The translations under genes and the position numbers were made by a program. Shown piece after piece: positions 52,404 to 64,000 of a stretch of 64,000 nt of DNA. The stretch spans positions 232,151,861 to 232,215,860 of the forward strand of contig NC_134570.1 of NCBI RefSeq assembly GCF_050947875.1, in the 5' to 3' direction. The notes under the pieces are model-generated. The model was not told the origin of the DNA and did no database searches. It was given only the letters and a program-made list of their open reading frames with translations. This DNA is from Dermacentor variabilis. Taxonomy: Eukaryota > Arthropoda > Arachnida > Ixodida > Ixodidae. Numbering within the stretch: the first letter of the stretch is position 1; the number at the start of each line of letters is the position of its first letter.

Positions 52404-53423
52404 TCCGCATGCACAGCACCAGTAATTAACACCAAATAATATTTGATGACGTCGCGGAATATGGTAATGGAATGTGAAGTTGAAGAAACGCGAGGTAGTG
52501 AGAAGCCAAAGGAGGGTCCGCATGCACAGCACCAGTAATTAACACGAAATAATATTTGATGACGTCACGGAAAATGGTAATGAAAGGTTAAGTTGAAGAA
52601 ACGCGAGGTACCGAGAAGCCAAAGGAGGGTCCGCATGCGGAGCACCAGTAATTAACACTAAATAATATTTAATGACGTCGCGGAAAATGGTAATGGAAGG
52701 TTAGGTTGAAGAGAGGCGAGGTACTTATTGATAAGCCTAAGGAGGGTCCGCATGCCAGCAGCAGTAATTAACACCAAATAATATTTGGTGACGTCGCGGA
52801 AAATGGTAATGGAAGGTTAAGTTGAAGAAACGCGAGGTCCTGATAAGCCAAGGGATGGTCCGCATGCACAGCACCAGTAATTAACAACAAATAATATTTG
52901 AAGACGTCGCCGAAAACGGTAATGGAAGGGTAAGTTGAAGAAACGCGAGGTACTGAGAAGCCAAAGGAGGGTCCGCATGCGCAGCACCAGTAATTAACAG
53001 CAAATAGTATTTGATGACGTTGCCGAAGATGGTAATGGAAGGTTAAGTTGAAGAACCGCGAGGTACTGAGAAGCCAAAGCAGTGTCCGCATGCGCAGCAC
53101 CAGTAATTACCACCAAATAATATTTTATGTCGTCGCGGAAAATGGTAATGGAAGTTTAAGTGTAAGAAACGCGAGGTACTGAGAAGCCAAAGGAGGGTCC
53201 GCTTGCATATCCCTAGTAATTAACACCAAATAATATTTGATGACATCGCGCAAATTGGTAATGGAAGGTTAAGTTGAAGAAATACGAGGTACTGTGAAGC
53301 CAAAGGAGGCTCCGCATGCGTAGCACCAGTAATTAACACCAAATAATATTTGATGACGTCGCGGAAAATGGGAATGGAAGGTTAAGTTGAAGAAACGCGA
53401 GCTACTGAGAAGCCAAAGGAGGG
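52404..53423 (+). repeat. Satellite units linking blocks IV and V
   Basis: Nine units. It includes the insertion variant gtacttattgataagcc at 52722-52732, otherwise seen only in block III, and a one-base-shorter gcatgccagcagcag unit near 52750. No non-satellite sequence. Confidence 0.7.
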
Positions 53424-56400
53424 TCCGCATGTACAGCACCAGTAATTAACACGCAATAATATTTGATGACGTCACGGGAAATGCTAATGAAAGGTTAAGT
53501 TGAAGAAACGCGAGGTAATGAGAAGCCGAAAGAAGGTCCACATGCACAGCACCAGTAATTAACAAGAAATAATATTTGATGACGTCACGGAAAATGGTAA
53601 TGAAAGGTTAAGTTGAAGAAACGCCAGGTAATGAGAAGCCGGAAAAGGTTCCGCATGCACAGCACCAGTAATTAACACCAAATAATATTTGGCGACGTCG
53701 CGGACAATGGTGATGGAAGGTTAAGTTGAAGAAACGCGAGGTACTGAGAAGCCAAAGGAGGGTCCGCATGCGCAGCACCAGTAATTAACACGAAATAATA
53801 TTTGATGACGTCGCGCAAAATGGTAATGGAAGGTTAAGTTCAAGAAACGCGAGGTCCTGAGAAGCCAAAGGATGGTCCGCTTGCACAGCAGCAGTAATTA
53901 ACAACAAATAATATTTGAAGACGTCGCGGAAAATGGTAATGGAAGGTTAAGTTGAAGAAACGCGAGGTGCTGAGAAGCCAAAGGAGGGTCCGCATGCGTA
54001 GCACCAGTAATTAACACCAAATAATATTTGATGACGTCGCAGAAAATGGTAATGTAAGGTTAAGTTGAAGAAACGCGAGGTGCTGAGAAGCAAAAGGATG
54101 GTCCGGAATCTCAGCACCAGTAATTAACACGAAATTTTTTTTGATGACGTTGCGGGAAACCGTAATGGAAGCTGAAGTTGAAGAAACGCGAGGTACTGAG
54201 AAACCAAAGGAGGGTCCGCATGCGCAGCACCAGTAATTAACACCAAATAATGTTTCATGACGTTGCGGAAACTGGTAATGGAAGGTTAAGTTGAAGAGAG
54301 GCGAGGTACTGATAAGCCAAAGGAGGGTCCGCATGCACAGCACCAGTAATTAACACCAAATAATATTTGATGACATCGCGGAAAATGGTAATGGAAGGTT
54401 AAGTTGAAGAAACGCGAGGTACTGAGAAGCCAAAAGGAGGGTCCGCATGCGCAGCACCAGTAATTAACACGAAATAATATTTCATGTCGTCGCGGAAAAT
54501 GGTAATGGAAGTTTAAGTTGAAGAAACGCGAGGTACTGAGAAGCCAAAGGAGGGTCCGCATGCACAGCACTAGTAATTAACGCCAAATAATATTTGATGA
54601 CATCGCGGAAAATGGTAATGCACGGTTAAGTTGAAGAAGTGCGAGGTGCTGAGAAGCCAAAGTAGGGTCCGCATGCGGAGCACCAGTAATTAACACCAAA
54701 TAATATTTGATGACCTCGCGGAAAATGGTAATGGAAGGTTAAGTTGAAGAGAGGCGAGGTACTGATAAGCCAAAGGAGGGTCCGCATGCACAGCACCAGT
54801 AATTAACACCAAACAATATTTGATGACGTCGCGGAAAATGGTAATGGAAGGTTAAGTTGAAGAAACGCGAGGTACTGAGAAGCCGAAGGAGGGTCCGCAT
54901 GCGCAGCACCAGTAATTAACACGAAATAAATTTGATCACGTCGCGGAAAAAGGTAATGGAATGTTAAGCTGAAGAAACGCGAGGTACTGAGAAGCGACAG
55001 GACGGTCCGCAATCTCAGCACCAGTAATTAACACGAAATAATATTTGATGACGTTGCGGAAAATGGTAATGGAATGTGAAGTTGAAGAAACGCGAAGTGC
55101 CGAGAAGCCAAAGGAGGGTCCGCAAGCGCAGCACCAGTAATTAAGACCAAATAATATTTGATCACGTGACGGGAAATGCTAATGAAAGGTTAAGTTGAAG
55201 AAACGCCAGGTAATGAGAAGCCGAAAAAGGTTCCGCATGCACAGCACCAGTAATTAACACCAAATAATATTAGGTGACGTCGCGGAAAATGGAGATGGAA
55301 GCTTAAGTTGAAGAAACGCGAGGTACTGAGAAGCCAAAGGAGGGTCCGCATGCGCAGCACCAGTAATTAACACGAAATAATATTTGATGACGTCACGCAA
55401 AATGGTAATGGAAGGTTAAGTTGAAGAAACGAGAGGTCCTGAGAAGCCAAAGGATGGTCCGCATGCACAGCACCAGTAAATAACAACAAATAATATTTGA
55501 AGACGTCGCGGAAAATGGTAATGGAAGGTTAAGTAGAAGAAAGGCGGGGTACTGATAAGCCAAAGGAGGGTCCACATGCACAGCACCAGTAATTAACACC
55601 AAATAATATTTGATTACGTCGCAGAAAATGGTAATGTAAGGTTAAGTTGAAGAAACGCGAGGTGCTGAGAAGCAGAAGGACGGTCCGCAATCTCAGCACC
55701 AGTAATTAACACTAAATAATATTTGATGACGTTGCGGGAAATGGTAATGGAAGGTGAAGTTGAAGAAACGCGAAGTGCCGAGAAGCCAAAGGAGGATCCG
55801 CAAGCGCAGCACCACTAATTAACACCAAAAATAATTGATGACGTCGCGCAAATTGGTAATGGAAGGTTAAGTTGAAGAAACGCGGGTTACAATGAAGCCA
55901 AAGGAGGCTCCGCATTCGCAGCACCAGTAATTAACACCAAATACTTTTTGATGACGTCGCGGAAAATAGTAATGGAAGGTTAACTTGAAGAAACGCGAGC
56001 TACTGAGAAGCCAAAGGACGGTCCGCATGCGCAGCACCAGTAATTAACAGCAAATAGTATTTGATGACGTTGCGGAAAATGGTAATGGAAGGTTAAGTTG
56101 AAGAAACGTGAGGTACTGAGAAGCCAAAGCAGTGTCCCCATGCGCAGCACCAGTAATTACCACCAAATAATATTTTATGTCGTCGCGGAAAATGGTAATG
56201 GAAGTTTAAGTTGAAGAAACGCGAGGTACTGAGAAGCCAAAGGAGGGTCCGCATGCATATCACTAGTAATTAACACCAAATAATATTTTATGACATTGCG
56301 GAAAATGGTAATGCACGGTTAAGTTCAAGAAGTGCGAGGTGCTGAGAAGCCAAAGGAGGGTCCACATGCGGAGCACCAGTAATTAACACCAAATAATATT

Positions 56401-59400
56401 TGATGACGTTGCCGAAAATGGTAAGTAAAGGTTAAGTTGAAGAAACGCGAGGTACTCAGAAGCCAAAGGAGGGTCCGCATGCGCAGCACCAGTAATTAAC
56501 ACCAAATTATATTTGATGACGTCGCGGAAAATGGTAATGGAAGCTTAAGTTTAAGAAACACCAGGTACTGATAAGCCAAAGGAGGGTCCGCATGCACAGC
56601 ACCAGTAATTAACACCAAATAATATTTGATTACGTCGCAGAAAATGGTAATGTAAGGTTAAGTTGAAGAAACGCGAGGTGCTGAGAAGCAAAAGGACGGT
56701 CCGCAATCTCAGCACCAGTAATTAACACTAAATAATATTTGATGACGTTGCGGGAAATGGTAATGGAAGGTGAAGTTGAAGAAACGCGAAGTGCCGAGAA
56801 GCCAAAGGAGGATCCGCAAGCGCAGCACCACTAATTAACACCAAAAATAATTGATGACGTCGCGCAAATTGGTAATGGAAGGTTAAGTTGAAGAAACGCG
56901 GGTTACTATGAAGCCAAAGGAGGCCCCGCATTCGCAGCACCAGTAATTAACACCAAATACTTTTTGATGACGTCGCGGAAAATAGTAATGGAAGGTTAAC
57001 TTGAAGAAACGCGAGCTACTGAGAAGCCAAAGGACGGTCCGCATGCGCAGCACCAGTAATTAACAGCAAATAGTATTTGATGACGTTGCGGAAAATGGTA
57101 ATGGAAGGTTAAGTTGAAGAAACGTGAGGTACTGAGAAGCCAAAGCAGTGTCCCCATGCGCAGCACCAGTAATTACCACCAAATAATATTTTATGTCGTC
57201 GCGGAAAATGGTAATGGAAGTTTAAGTTGAAGAAACGCGAGGTACTGAGAAGCCAAAGGAGGGTCCGCATGCATATCACTAGTAATTAACACCAAATAAT
57301 ATTTTATGACATTGCGGAAAATGGTAATGCACGGTTAAGTTCAAGAAGTGCGAGGTGCTGAGAAGCCAAAGGAGGGTCCGCATGCGGAGCACCAGTAATT
57401 AACACCAAATAATATTTGTTGACGTTGCCGAAAATGGTAAGTAAAGGTTAAGTTGAAGAAACGCGAGGTACTCAGAAGCCAAAGGAGGGTCCGCATGCGC
57501 AGCACCAGTAATTAACAAGAAATATTATTGATGACGTCGTGGAAAATGGTAATGGAAGGTGAAGCTGAAGAAACGCGAGGTACTGAGAAACCAAAGGAGG
57601 GTCCGCAAGCGCAGCACCAGTAATTAACACCAAATAATATTTGATGACGTCGCGGAAAATGGTAATGGAAGGTTAAGTTGAAGAAACGCGAAGTGCCGAG
57701 AAGCCAAAGGAGGATCCGCAAGCGCAGCACCAGTAATTAACACCAAATACTTTTTGATGACGTCGCGGAAAATAGTAATGGAAGGTTAAGTTGAAGAAAC
57801 GCGAGCTACTGAGAAGCCAAAGGAGGATCCGCATGTGCAGCACCAGTAATTACCACCAAATAATATTTTATGTCGTCGCGGAAAATGGTAATGGAAGTTT
57901 AAGTTTAAGAAACGCGGGGTACTGAGAAGCCAAAGGAGGGTCCGCATGCATATCACTAGTAATTAACACCAAATAATATTTGATGACATTGCGGAAAATG
58001 GTAATGCACGGTTAAGTTCAAGAAGTGCGAGGTGCTGAGAAGCCAAGGGAGGGTCCGCATGCGGAGCACCAGTAATAAACACCAAACAATATTTGATGAC
58101 GTTGCCGAAAATGGTAATGAAAGGTTAAGTTGAAGAAACGCGAGGTACTCAGAAGCCAAAGGAGGGTCCGCATGCGCAGAACCAGTAATTAACAAGAAAT
58201 ATTATTGATGACGTCGCGGAAAATGGTAATGGAAGGGTAAGTTGAAGAAACACGAGGTACTCAGAAGCCAAAGGAGGGTCCGCATGCACAGCACCAGTAA
58301 TTAACACGAAATAATATTTGATGACGTCACGGAAAATGGTAATGAAAGGTTAAGTTGAAGAAACGCGAGGTACCGAGAAGCCAAAGGAGGGTCCGCATGC
58401 ACAGTACTAGTAATTAACACCAAATAATATTTGATGATATCGCGGAAAATGGTAATGCACGGTTAAGTTGAAGAAGTGCGAGGTGCTGAGAAGCCAAAGG
58501 AGGGTCCGCATGCGGAGCACCAGTAATTAACACCAAATAATATTTGATGACGTCGCGGAAAATGGTAATGGAAGGTTAGGTTGAAGAGAGGCGAGGTACT
58601 GATAAGCCTAAGGGGGGTCCGCATGCACAGCAGCAGTAATTAACACCAAATAATATTTGGTGACGTCGCGGAAAATGGTAATGGAAGGTTAATTTGAAGA
58701 AACGCGAGGTCCTGATAAGCCAAGGGATGGTCCCCAGGCACAGCACCAGTAATTAACAACAAATAATATTTGAAGGCGTCGCGGAAAATGGTAAAGGAAG
58801 GTTAAGTTGAAGAAACGCGAGCTACTTAGAAGCCAAAGGAGGGTCCGTATGCATCGCACCAGTATTTAACACCTAATAATATTTGATGACATCGCGGTAA
58901 CTGATAATGGAAGGTTAAGTTGAAAAAACGCGAGGTGCTGAGAAGCCAAAGGAGGGTCCGCATGCGCAGCACCAGTAATTAACACCGAATAATATTTGAT
59001 GACATCGCAGAAAATGGTAACGTAAGGTTAAGTTGAAGAAACGCGTGGTGCTGAGAAGCCAAAGGAGGGTCAGCATGCGCAGAACCAGTAATTAACAACA
59101 AATAATATTTGGAGACGTCGCTGAAAATGGTAATGGAAGGTTAAGTTGAAGAAACGCGAGGTACTGAGAAGCCAAAGGAGGGTCCCCGTGCGCAGCACCA
59201 GTAATTACCACCAAATAATATTTTATGTCGTCGCGGAAAATGGTAATGGAAGTTTAAGTTGAAGAAACGCGAGGTACTGAGAAGCCAAAGGAGGGTCCGC
59301 ATGCATATCACTAGTAATTAACACCAAATAATATTTGATGACATTGCGGAAAATGGTAATGCACGGTTAAGTTCAAGAAGTGCGAGGTGCTGAGAAGCCA

Positions 59401-59859
59401 ACGGAGGGTCCGCATGCGGAGCACCAGTAATTAACACGAAATAATATTTGATGACGTTGCCGAAAATGGTAATGAAAGGTTAAGTTGAAGAAACGCGAGG
59501 TACTCAGAAGCCAAAGGAGGGTCCGCATGCGCAGCACCAGTAATTAACAAGAAATATTATTGATGACGTCGCGGAAAATGGTAATGGAAGGTTAAGTTGA
59601 AGAAACACGAGGTACTCAGAAGCCAAAGGAGGGTCCGCATGCGCAGCACCAGTAATTACCAGGAAATAATATTTGATGACGTCGCGTAACATGGTAATGG
59701 AAGGTTAAGTTGAAGAAACGCGAGGTACTGAGAACGCAAAGGAGGGTCCGCATGCGCAGCACCAGTAGTTCACACGAAATTATATTTGATGACGTCGCGG
59801 AAAACGGTAATGGAAGGTTAAGTTGAAGAAACGCGAGCTACTGAGAAGCCAAAGGAGGG
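53424..59859 (+). repeat. Higher-order block V, copy 1 (about 6.4 kb)
   Basis: Shares with 59860 onward an ordered series: acacgcaataatatttg, agaaggtccacatg, gagaagccggaaaagg, ttgcacagcagcag, gaaattttttttgatg and aataatgtttcatg. The offset is 6,436 at first and 6,322 after one unit (about 54360-54470, which holds the 1-bp insertion gccaaaaggagg) that copy 2 lacks. Its middle, about 55140-59800, is built from block IV units with deletions and a nine-unit duplication (55712 and 56728, offset 1,016). It is therefore a composite of blocks. Confidence 0.75.
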
Positions 59860-62800
59860 TCCGCATGCACAGCACCAGTAATTAACACGCAATAATATTT
59901 GATGACGTCACGGGAAATGCTAATGAAAGGTTAAGTTGAAGAAACGCGAGGTAATGAGAAGCCGAAAGAAGGTCCACATGCACAGCACCAGTAATTAACA
60001 AGAAATAATATTTGATGACGTCACGGAAAATGGTAATGAAAGGTTAAGTTGAAGAAACGCCAGGTAATGAGAAGCCGGAAAAGGTTCCGCATGCACAGCA
60101 CCAGTAATTAACACCAAATAATATTTGGCGACGTCGCGGAAAATGGTGATGGAAGGTTAAGTTGAAGAAACGCGAGGTACTGAGAAGCCAAAGGAGGGTC
60201 CGCATGCGCAGCACCAGTAATTAACACGAAATAATATTTGATGACGTCGCGCAAAATGGTAATGGAAGGTTAAGTTCAAGAAACGCGAGGTCCTGAGAAG
60301 CCAAAGGATGGCCCGCTTGCACAGCAGCAGTAATTAACAACAAATAATATTTGAAGACGTCGCGGAAAATGGTAATGGAAGGTTAAGTTGAAGAAACGCG
60401 AGGTGCTGAGAAGCCAAAGGAGGGTCCGCATGCGTAGCACCAGTAATTAACACCAAATAATATTTGATGACGTCGCAGAAAATGGTAATGTAAGGTTAAG
60501 TTGAAGAAACGCGAGGTGCTGAGAAGCAAAAGGATGGTCCGGAATCTCAGCACCAGTAATTAACACGAAATTTTTTTTGATGACGTTGCGGGAAACGGTA
60601 ATGGAAGCTGAAGTTGAAGAAACGCGAGGTACTGAGAAACCAAAGGAGGGTCCGCATGCGCAGCACCAGTAATTAACACCAAATAATGTTTCATGACGTT
60701 GCGGAAACTGGTAATGGAAGGTTAAGTTGAAGAGAGGCGAGGTACTGATAAGCCAAAGGAGGGTCCGCATGCACAGCACCAGTAATTAACACGAAATAAT
60801 ATTTAATGTCGTCGCGGAAAATGGTAATGGAAGTTTAAGTTGAAGAAACGCGAGGTTCTGAGAAGCCAAAGGAGGGTCCGCATGCACAGCACTAGTAATT
60901 AACGCCAAATAATATTTGATGACATCGCGGAAAATGGTAATGCACGGTTAAGTTGAAGAAGTGCGAGGTGCTGAGAAGCCAAAGTAGGGTCCGCAGGCGG
61001 AGCACCAGTAATTAACACCAAATAATATTTGATGACCTCGCGGAAAATGGTAATGGAAGGTTAAGTTGAAGAGAGGCGAGGTACTGATAAGCCAAAGGAG
61101 GGTCCGCATGCACAGCACCAGTAATTAACACCAAACGATATTTGATGACGTCGCGGAAAATGGTAATGGAAGGTTAAGTTGAAGAAACGCGAGGTACTGA
61201 GAAGCCGAAGGAGGGTCCGCATGCGCAGCACCAGTAATTAACACGAAATAAATTTGATGACGTCGCGGAAAAAGGTAATGGAATGTTAAGCTGAAGAAAC
61301 GCGAGGTACTGAGAAGCGAAAGGATGGTCCGCAATCTCAGCACCAGTAATTAACACCAAATAATATTTGATGACGTTGCGGAAAATGGTAATGGAATGTG
61401 AAGTTGAAGAAACGCGAAGTGCCGAGAGGCCAAAGGAGGGTCCGCAAGCGCAGCACCAGTAATTAAGACCAAATAATATTTGATCACGTCATGGGAAATG
61501 CTAATGAAAGGTTAAGTTGAAGAAACGCCAGGTAATGAGAAGCCGAAAAAGGTTCCGCATGCACAGCACCAGTAATTAACACCAAATAATATTAGGTGAC
61601 GTCGCGGAAAATGGAGATGGAAGCTTAAGTTGAAGAAACGCGAGGTACTGAGAAGCCAAAGGAGGGTCCGCATGCGCAGCACCAGTAATTAACACGAAAT
61701 AATATTTGATGACGTCACGCAAAATGTTAATGGAAGGTTAAGTTGAAGAAACGAGAGGTCCTGAGAAGCCAAAGGATGGTCCGCATGCACAGCACCAGTA
61801 AATAACAACAAATAATATTTGAAGACGTCGCGGAAAATGGTAATGGAAGGTTAAGTAGAAGAAAGGCGGGGTACTGATAAGCCAAAGGAGGGTCCACATG
61901 CACAGCACCAGTTATTAACACCAAATAATATTTGATGACGTCGTAGCAAATGGTAAAGGAAGGTTAAGTTGAAGAAACGCGAGGTACTGAGACGCCAAAG
62001 GGGGGTCCGCATGGGCAGCACCAGTAATTAACACCAAATAATATTTGAAGATTTCGCGGAACGTGGTAATGGAAGGTTAAGTTGAAGAAACACCAGGTAC
62101 TGATAAGCCAAAGGAGGGTCCGCATGCACAGCACCAGTAATTAACACCAAATAATATTTGATTACGTCGCAGAAAATGGTAATCTAAGGTTAAGTTGAAG
62201 AAACGCGAGGTGCTGAGAAGCAAAAGGACGGTCCGCAATCTCAGCACCAGTAATTAACACGAAATAATATTTGATGACGTTGCGGGAAATGGTAATGGAA
62301 GGTGAAGTTGAAGAAACGCGAAGTGCCGAGAAGCCAAAGGAGGATCCGCAAGCGCAGCACCACTAATTAACACCAAAAATAATTGATGACGTCGCGCAAA
62401 TTGGTAATGGAAGGTTAAGTTGAAGAAACGCGGGTTACTATGAAGCCAAAGGAGGCTCCGCATTCGCAGCACCAGTAATTAACACCAAATACTTTTTGAT
62501 GACGTCGCGGAAAATAGTAATGGAAGGTTAACTTGAAGAAACGCGAGCTACTGAGAAGCCAAAGGACGGTCCGCATGCGCAGCACCAGTAATTAACAGCA
62601 AATAGTATTTGATGACGTTGCGGAAAATGGTAATGGAAGGTTAAGTTGAAGAAACGCGAGGTACTGAGAAGCCAAAGCAGTGTCCCCATGCGCAGCACCA
62701 GTAATTACCACCAAATAATATTTTATGTCGTCGCGGAAAATGGTAATGGAAGTTTAAGTTGAAGAAACGCGAGGTACTGAGAAGCCAAAGGAGGGTCCGC

Positions 62801-64000
62801 ATGCATATCACTAGTAATTAACACCAAATAATATTTTATGACATTGCGGAAAATGGTAATGCACGGTTAAGTTCAAGAAGTGCGAGGTGCTGAGAAGCCA
62901 AAGGAGGGTCCGCATGCGGAGCACCAGTAATTAACACCAAATAATATTTGATGACGTTGCCGAAAATGGTAAGTAAAGGTTAAGTTGAAGAAACGCGAGG
63001 TACTCAGAAGCCAAAGGAGGGTCCGCATGCGCAGCACCAGTAATTAACAAGAAATATTATTGATGACGTCGTGGAAAATGGTAATGGAAGGTGAAGCTGA
63101 AGAAACGCGAGGTACTGAGAAGCCAAAGGAGGGTCCGCAAGCGCAGCACCAGTAATTAACACCAAATAATATTTGATGACGTTGCGGAAAATGGTAATGG
63201 AAGGTTAAGTTGAAAAGAGGCGAGGTACTGAGAAGCCAAAGGAGGGTCCGTATGCACAGCACCAGTATTTAACACCAAATAATATTTGATGACAACGCGG
63301 AAACTGGTAATGGAAGGTTAAGTTGAAGAAACGCGAGGTGCTGAGAAGCCAAAGGAGGGTCCGCATGCGCAGCACCAGTAATTAACACCAAATAATATTT
63401 GATTACGTCGCAGAAAATGGTAATGTAAGGTTAAGTTGAAGAAACGCGAGGTGCTGAGAAGCAAAAGGATGGTCCGCAATCTCAGCACCAGTAATTAACA
63501 CGAAATAATATTTGATGACGTTGCGGAAAATGGTAATGGAAGGTGAAGTTGAAGAAACGCGAAGTGCCGAGAAGCCAAAGGAGGATCCGCAAGCGCAGCA
63601 CCAGTAATTAACACCAAATACTTTTTGATGACGTCGCGGAAAATAGTAATGGAAGGTTAAGTTGAAGAAACGCGAGCTACTGAGAAGCCAAAGGAGGATC
63701 CGCATGTGCAGCACCAGTAATTACCACCAAATAATATTTTATGTCGTCGCGGAAAATGGTAATGGAAGTTTAAGTTTAAGAAACGCGAGGTACTGAGAAG
63801 CCAAAGGAGGGTCCGCATGCATATCACTAGTAATTAACACCAAATAATATTTGATGACATTGTGGAAAATGGTAATGCATGGTTAAGTTCAAGAAGTGCG
63901 AGGTGCTGAGAAGCCAACGGAGGGTCCGCATGTGGAGCACCAGTAATAAACACCAAACAATATTTGATGACGTTGCCGAAAATGGTAATGAAAGGTTAAG
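59860..64000 (+). repeat. Higher-order block V, copy 2, cut off by the window end
   Basis: Follows copy 1 through about 61920, then differs: units with gacgtcgtagc and atttcgcggaacgtgg (62040) resemble block IV near 41830-41960. From about 63040 it tracks block IV near 43057 and 48927 more closely than copy 1, which lost those units. The array clearly continues beyond 64000. Confidence 0.75.

Larger units (their letters stand above)
361..64000 (+). repeat. 113-bp satellite DNA array, about 560 tandem units, truncated by the window end
   Basis: The 113-bp unit recurs without interruption from the edge near 361 to the last base. Successive unit starts (the t of tccgcatg) near the edge are 368, 481, 594, 707, 820, 932, 1044, 1157 and 1270. 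All units I read point the same way, and no foreign insertion longer than a few bases was seen. Units differ by scattered substitutions and 1-4 bp indels, and diagnostic variants recur in fixed order, which defines multi-kilobase higher-order blocks. Satellites of this kind are typical of eukaryotic heterochromatin. Centromeric, subtelomeric or interstitial location cannot be told from the sequence. GC is about 45% by hand count of the consensus. Confidence 0.97.

Noticed and set aside
729..63714. About seventy minus-strand open frames of 60-123 codons
   Set aside because: All translate the same 113-bp satellite in shifting phase, many begin at GTG or TTG rather than ATG, and they are broken by ordinary unit variants. 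No domain, signal or conserved frame is visible.
361..64000. CRISPR array
   Set aside because: The repeats are 113 bp, contiguous and variable along their whole length, with no short identical repeats separated by unique spacers and no cas genes.
361..64000. Centromeric CENP-B box
   Set aside because: I looked for the TTCGnnnnAnnCGGGn pattern on both strands of the consensus and saw no close match, so a centromeric role cannot be claimed on that basis.
361..64000. Telomeric repeats or SINE/tRNA-derived origin
   Set aside because: No TTAGG or TTAGGG runs, polymerase III boxes, tRNA-like fold or poly(A) tail were recognised in the unit.
361..64000. Protein-coding tandem-repeat gene
   Set aside because: A 113-bp unit shifts frame at every copy, the plus strand is full of stop triplets, and indels of 1-4 bp are frequent.

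Overview
The window is almost entirely one tandem satellite array. After about 360 bases of non-repetitive flank, a 113-bp unit repeats head to tail in one orientation from about position 361 to the end at 64000. That is roughly 560 units, and the array is cut off by the window edge. I see no convincing protein-coding gene, RNA gene, transposon, CRISPR array or bacterial operon. The organism is a eukaryote, because long uninterrupted satellite arrays of this kind belong to heterochromatin. I cannot name the species or clade, or say whether the array is centromeric, subtelomeric or interstitial.

The unit is about 45% GC. Read from its tccgcatg start, it holds a palindromic GCATGC near the NRF1-type sequence TCCGCATGCGCA, a short A/T-rich stretch (aaataatattt), a CRE-type core TGACGTC followed by GCGG, and a G/A-rich second half ending in aagccaaaggaggg. 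The consensus is not depleted in CpG (7 by hand count, about 5.4 expected), yet many of the commonest unit variants are CpG to TpG or CpA changes.

Layout. 1-360: unique flank. 361-1260: eight near-consensus units at an abrupt array edge. 1261-8270: a mosaic in which segments of about 4-6 units recur at offsets of 14, 21, 34 and 40 units. 8270-13904: two near-identical 2,817-bp blocks in tandem. 13480-26800: a 3,948-bp (35-unit) block present twice almost unchanged, followed by rearranged derivatives. 26800-36250: a more varied mosaic with single-unit and three-unit local duplications. 36250-39871: two 1,811-bp (16-unit) blocks. 40663-52403: two 5,870-bp (52-unit) blocks. 52404-64000: a short linking stretch, then a block of about 6.4 kb and the start of its second copy.

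The array therefore has two levels: diverged 113-bp units, and recently copied multi-kilobase blocks. This is the pattern expected from repeated unequal exchange or replication-based amplification. Minus-strand open frames of 60-123 codons occur throughout, but they are by-products of a unit with few stop triplets on that strand and a length not divisible by three.
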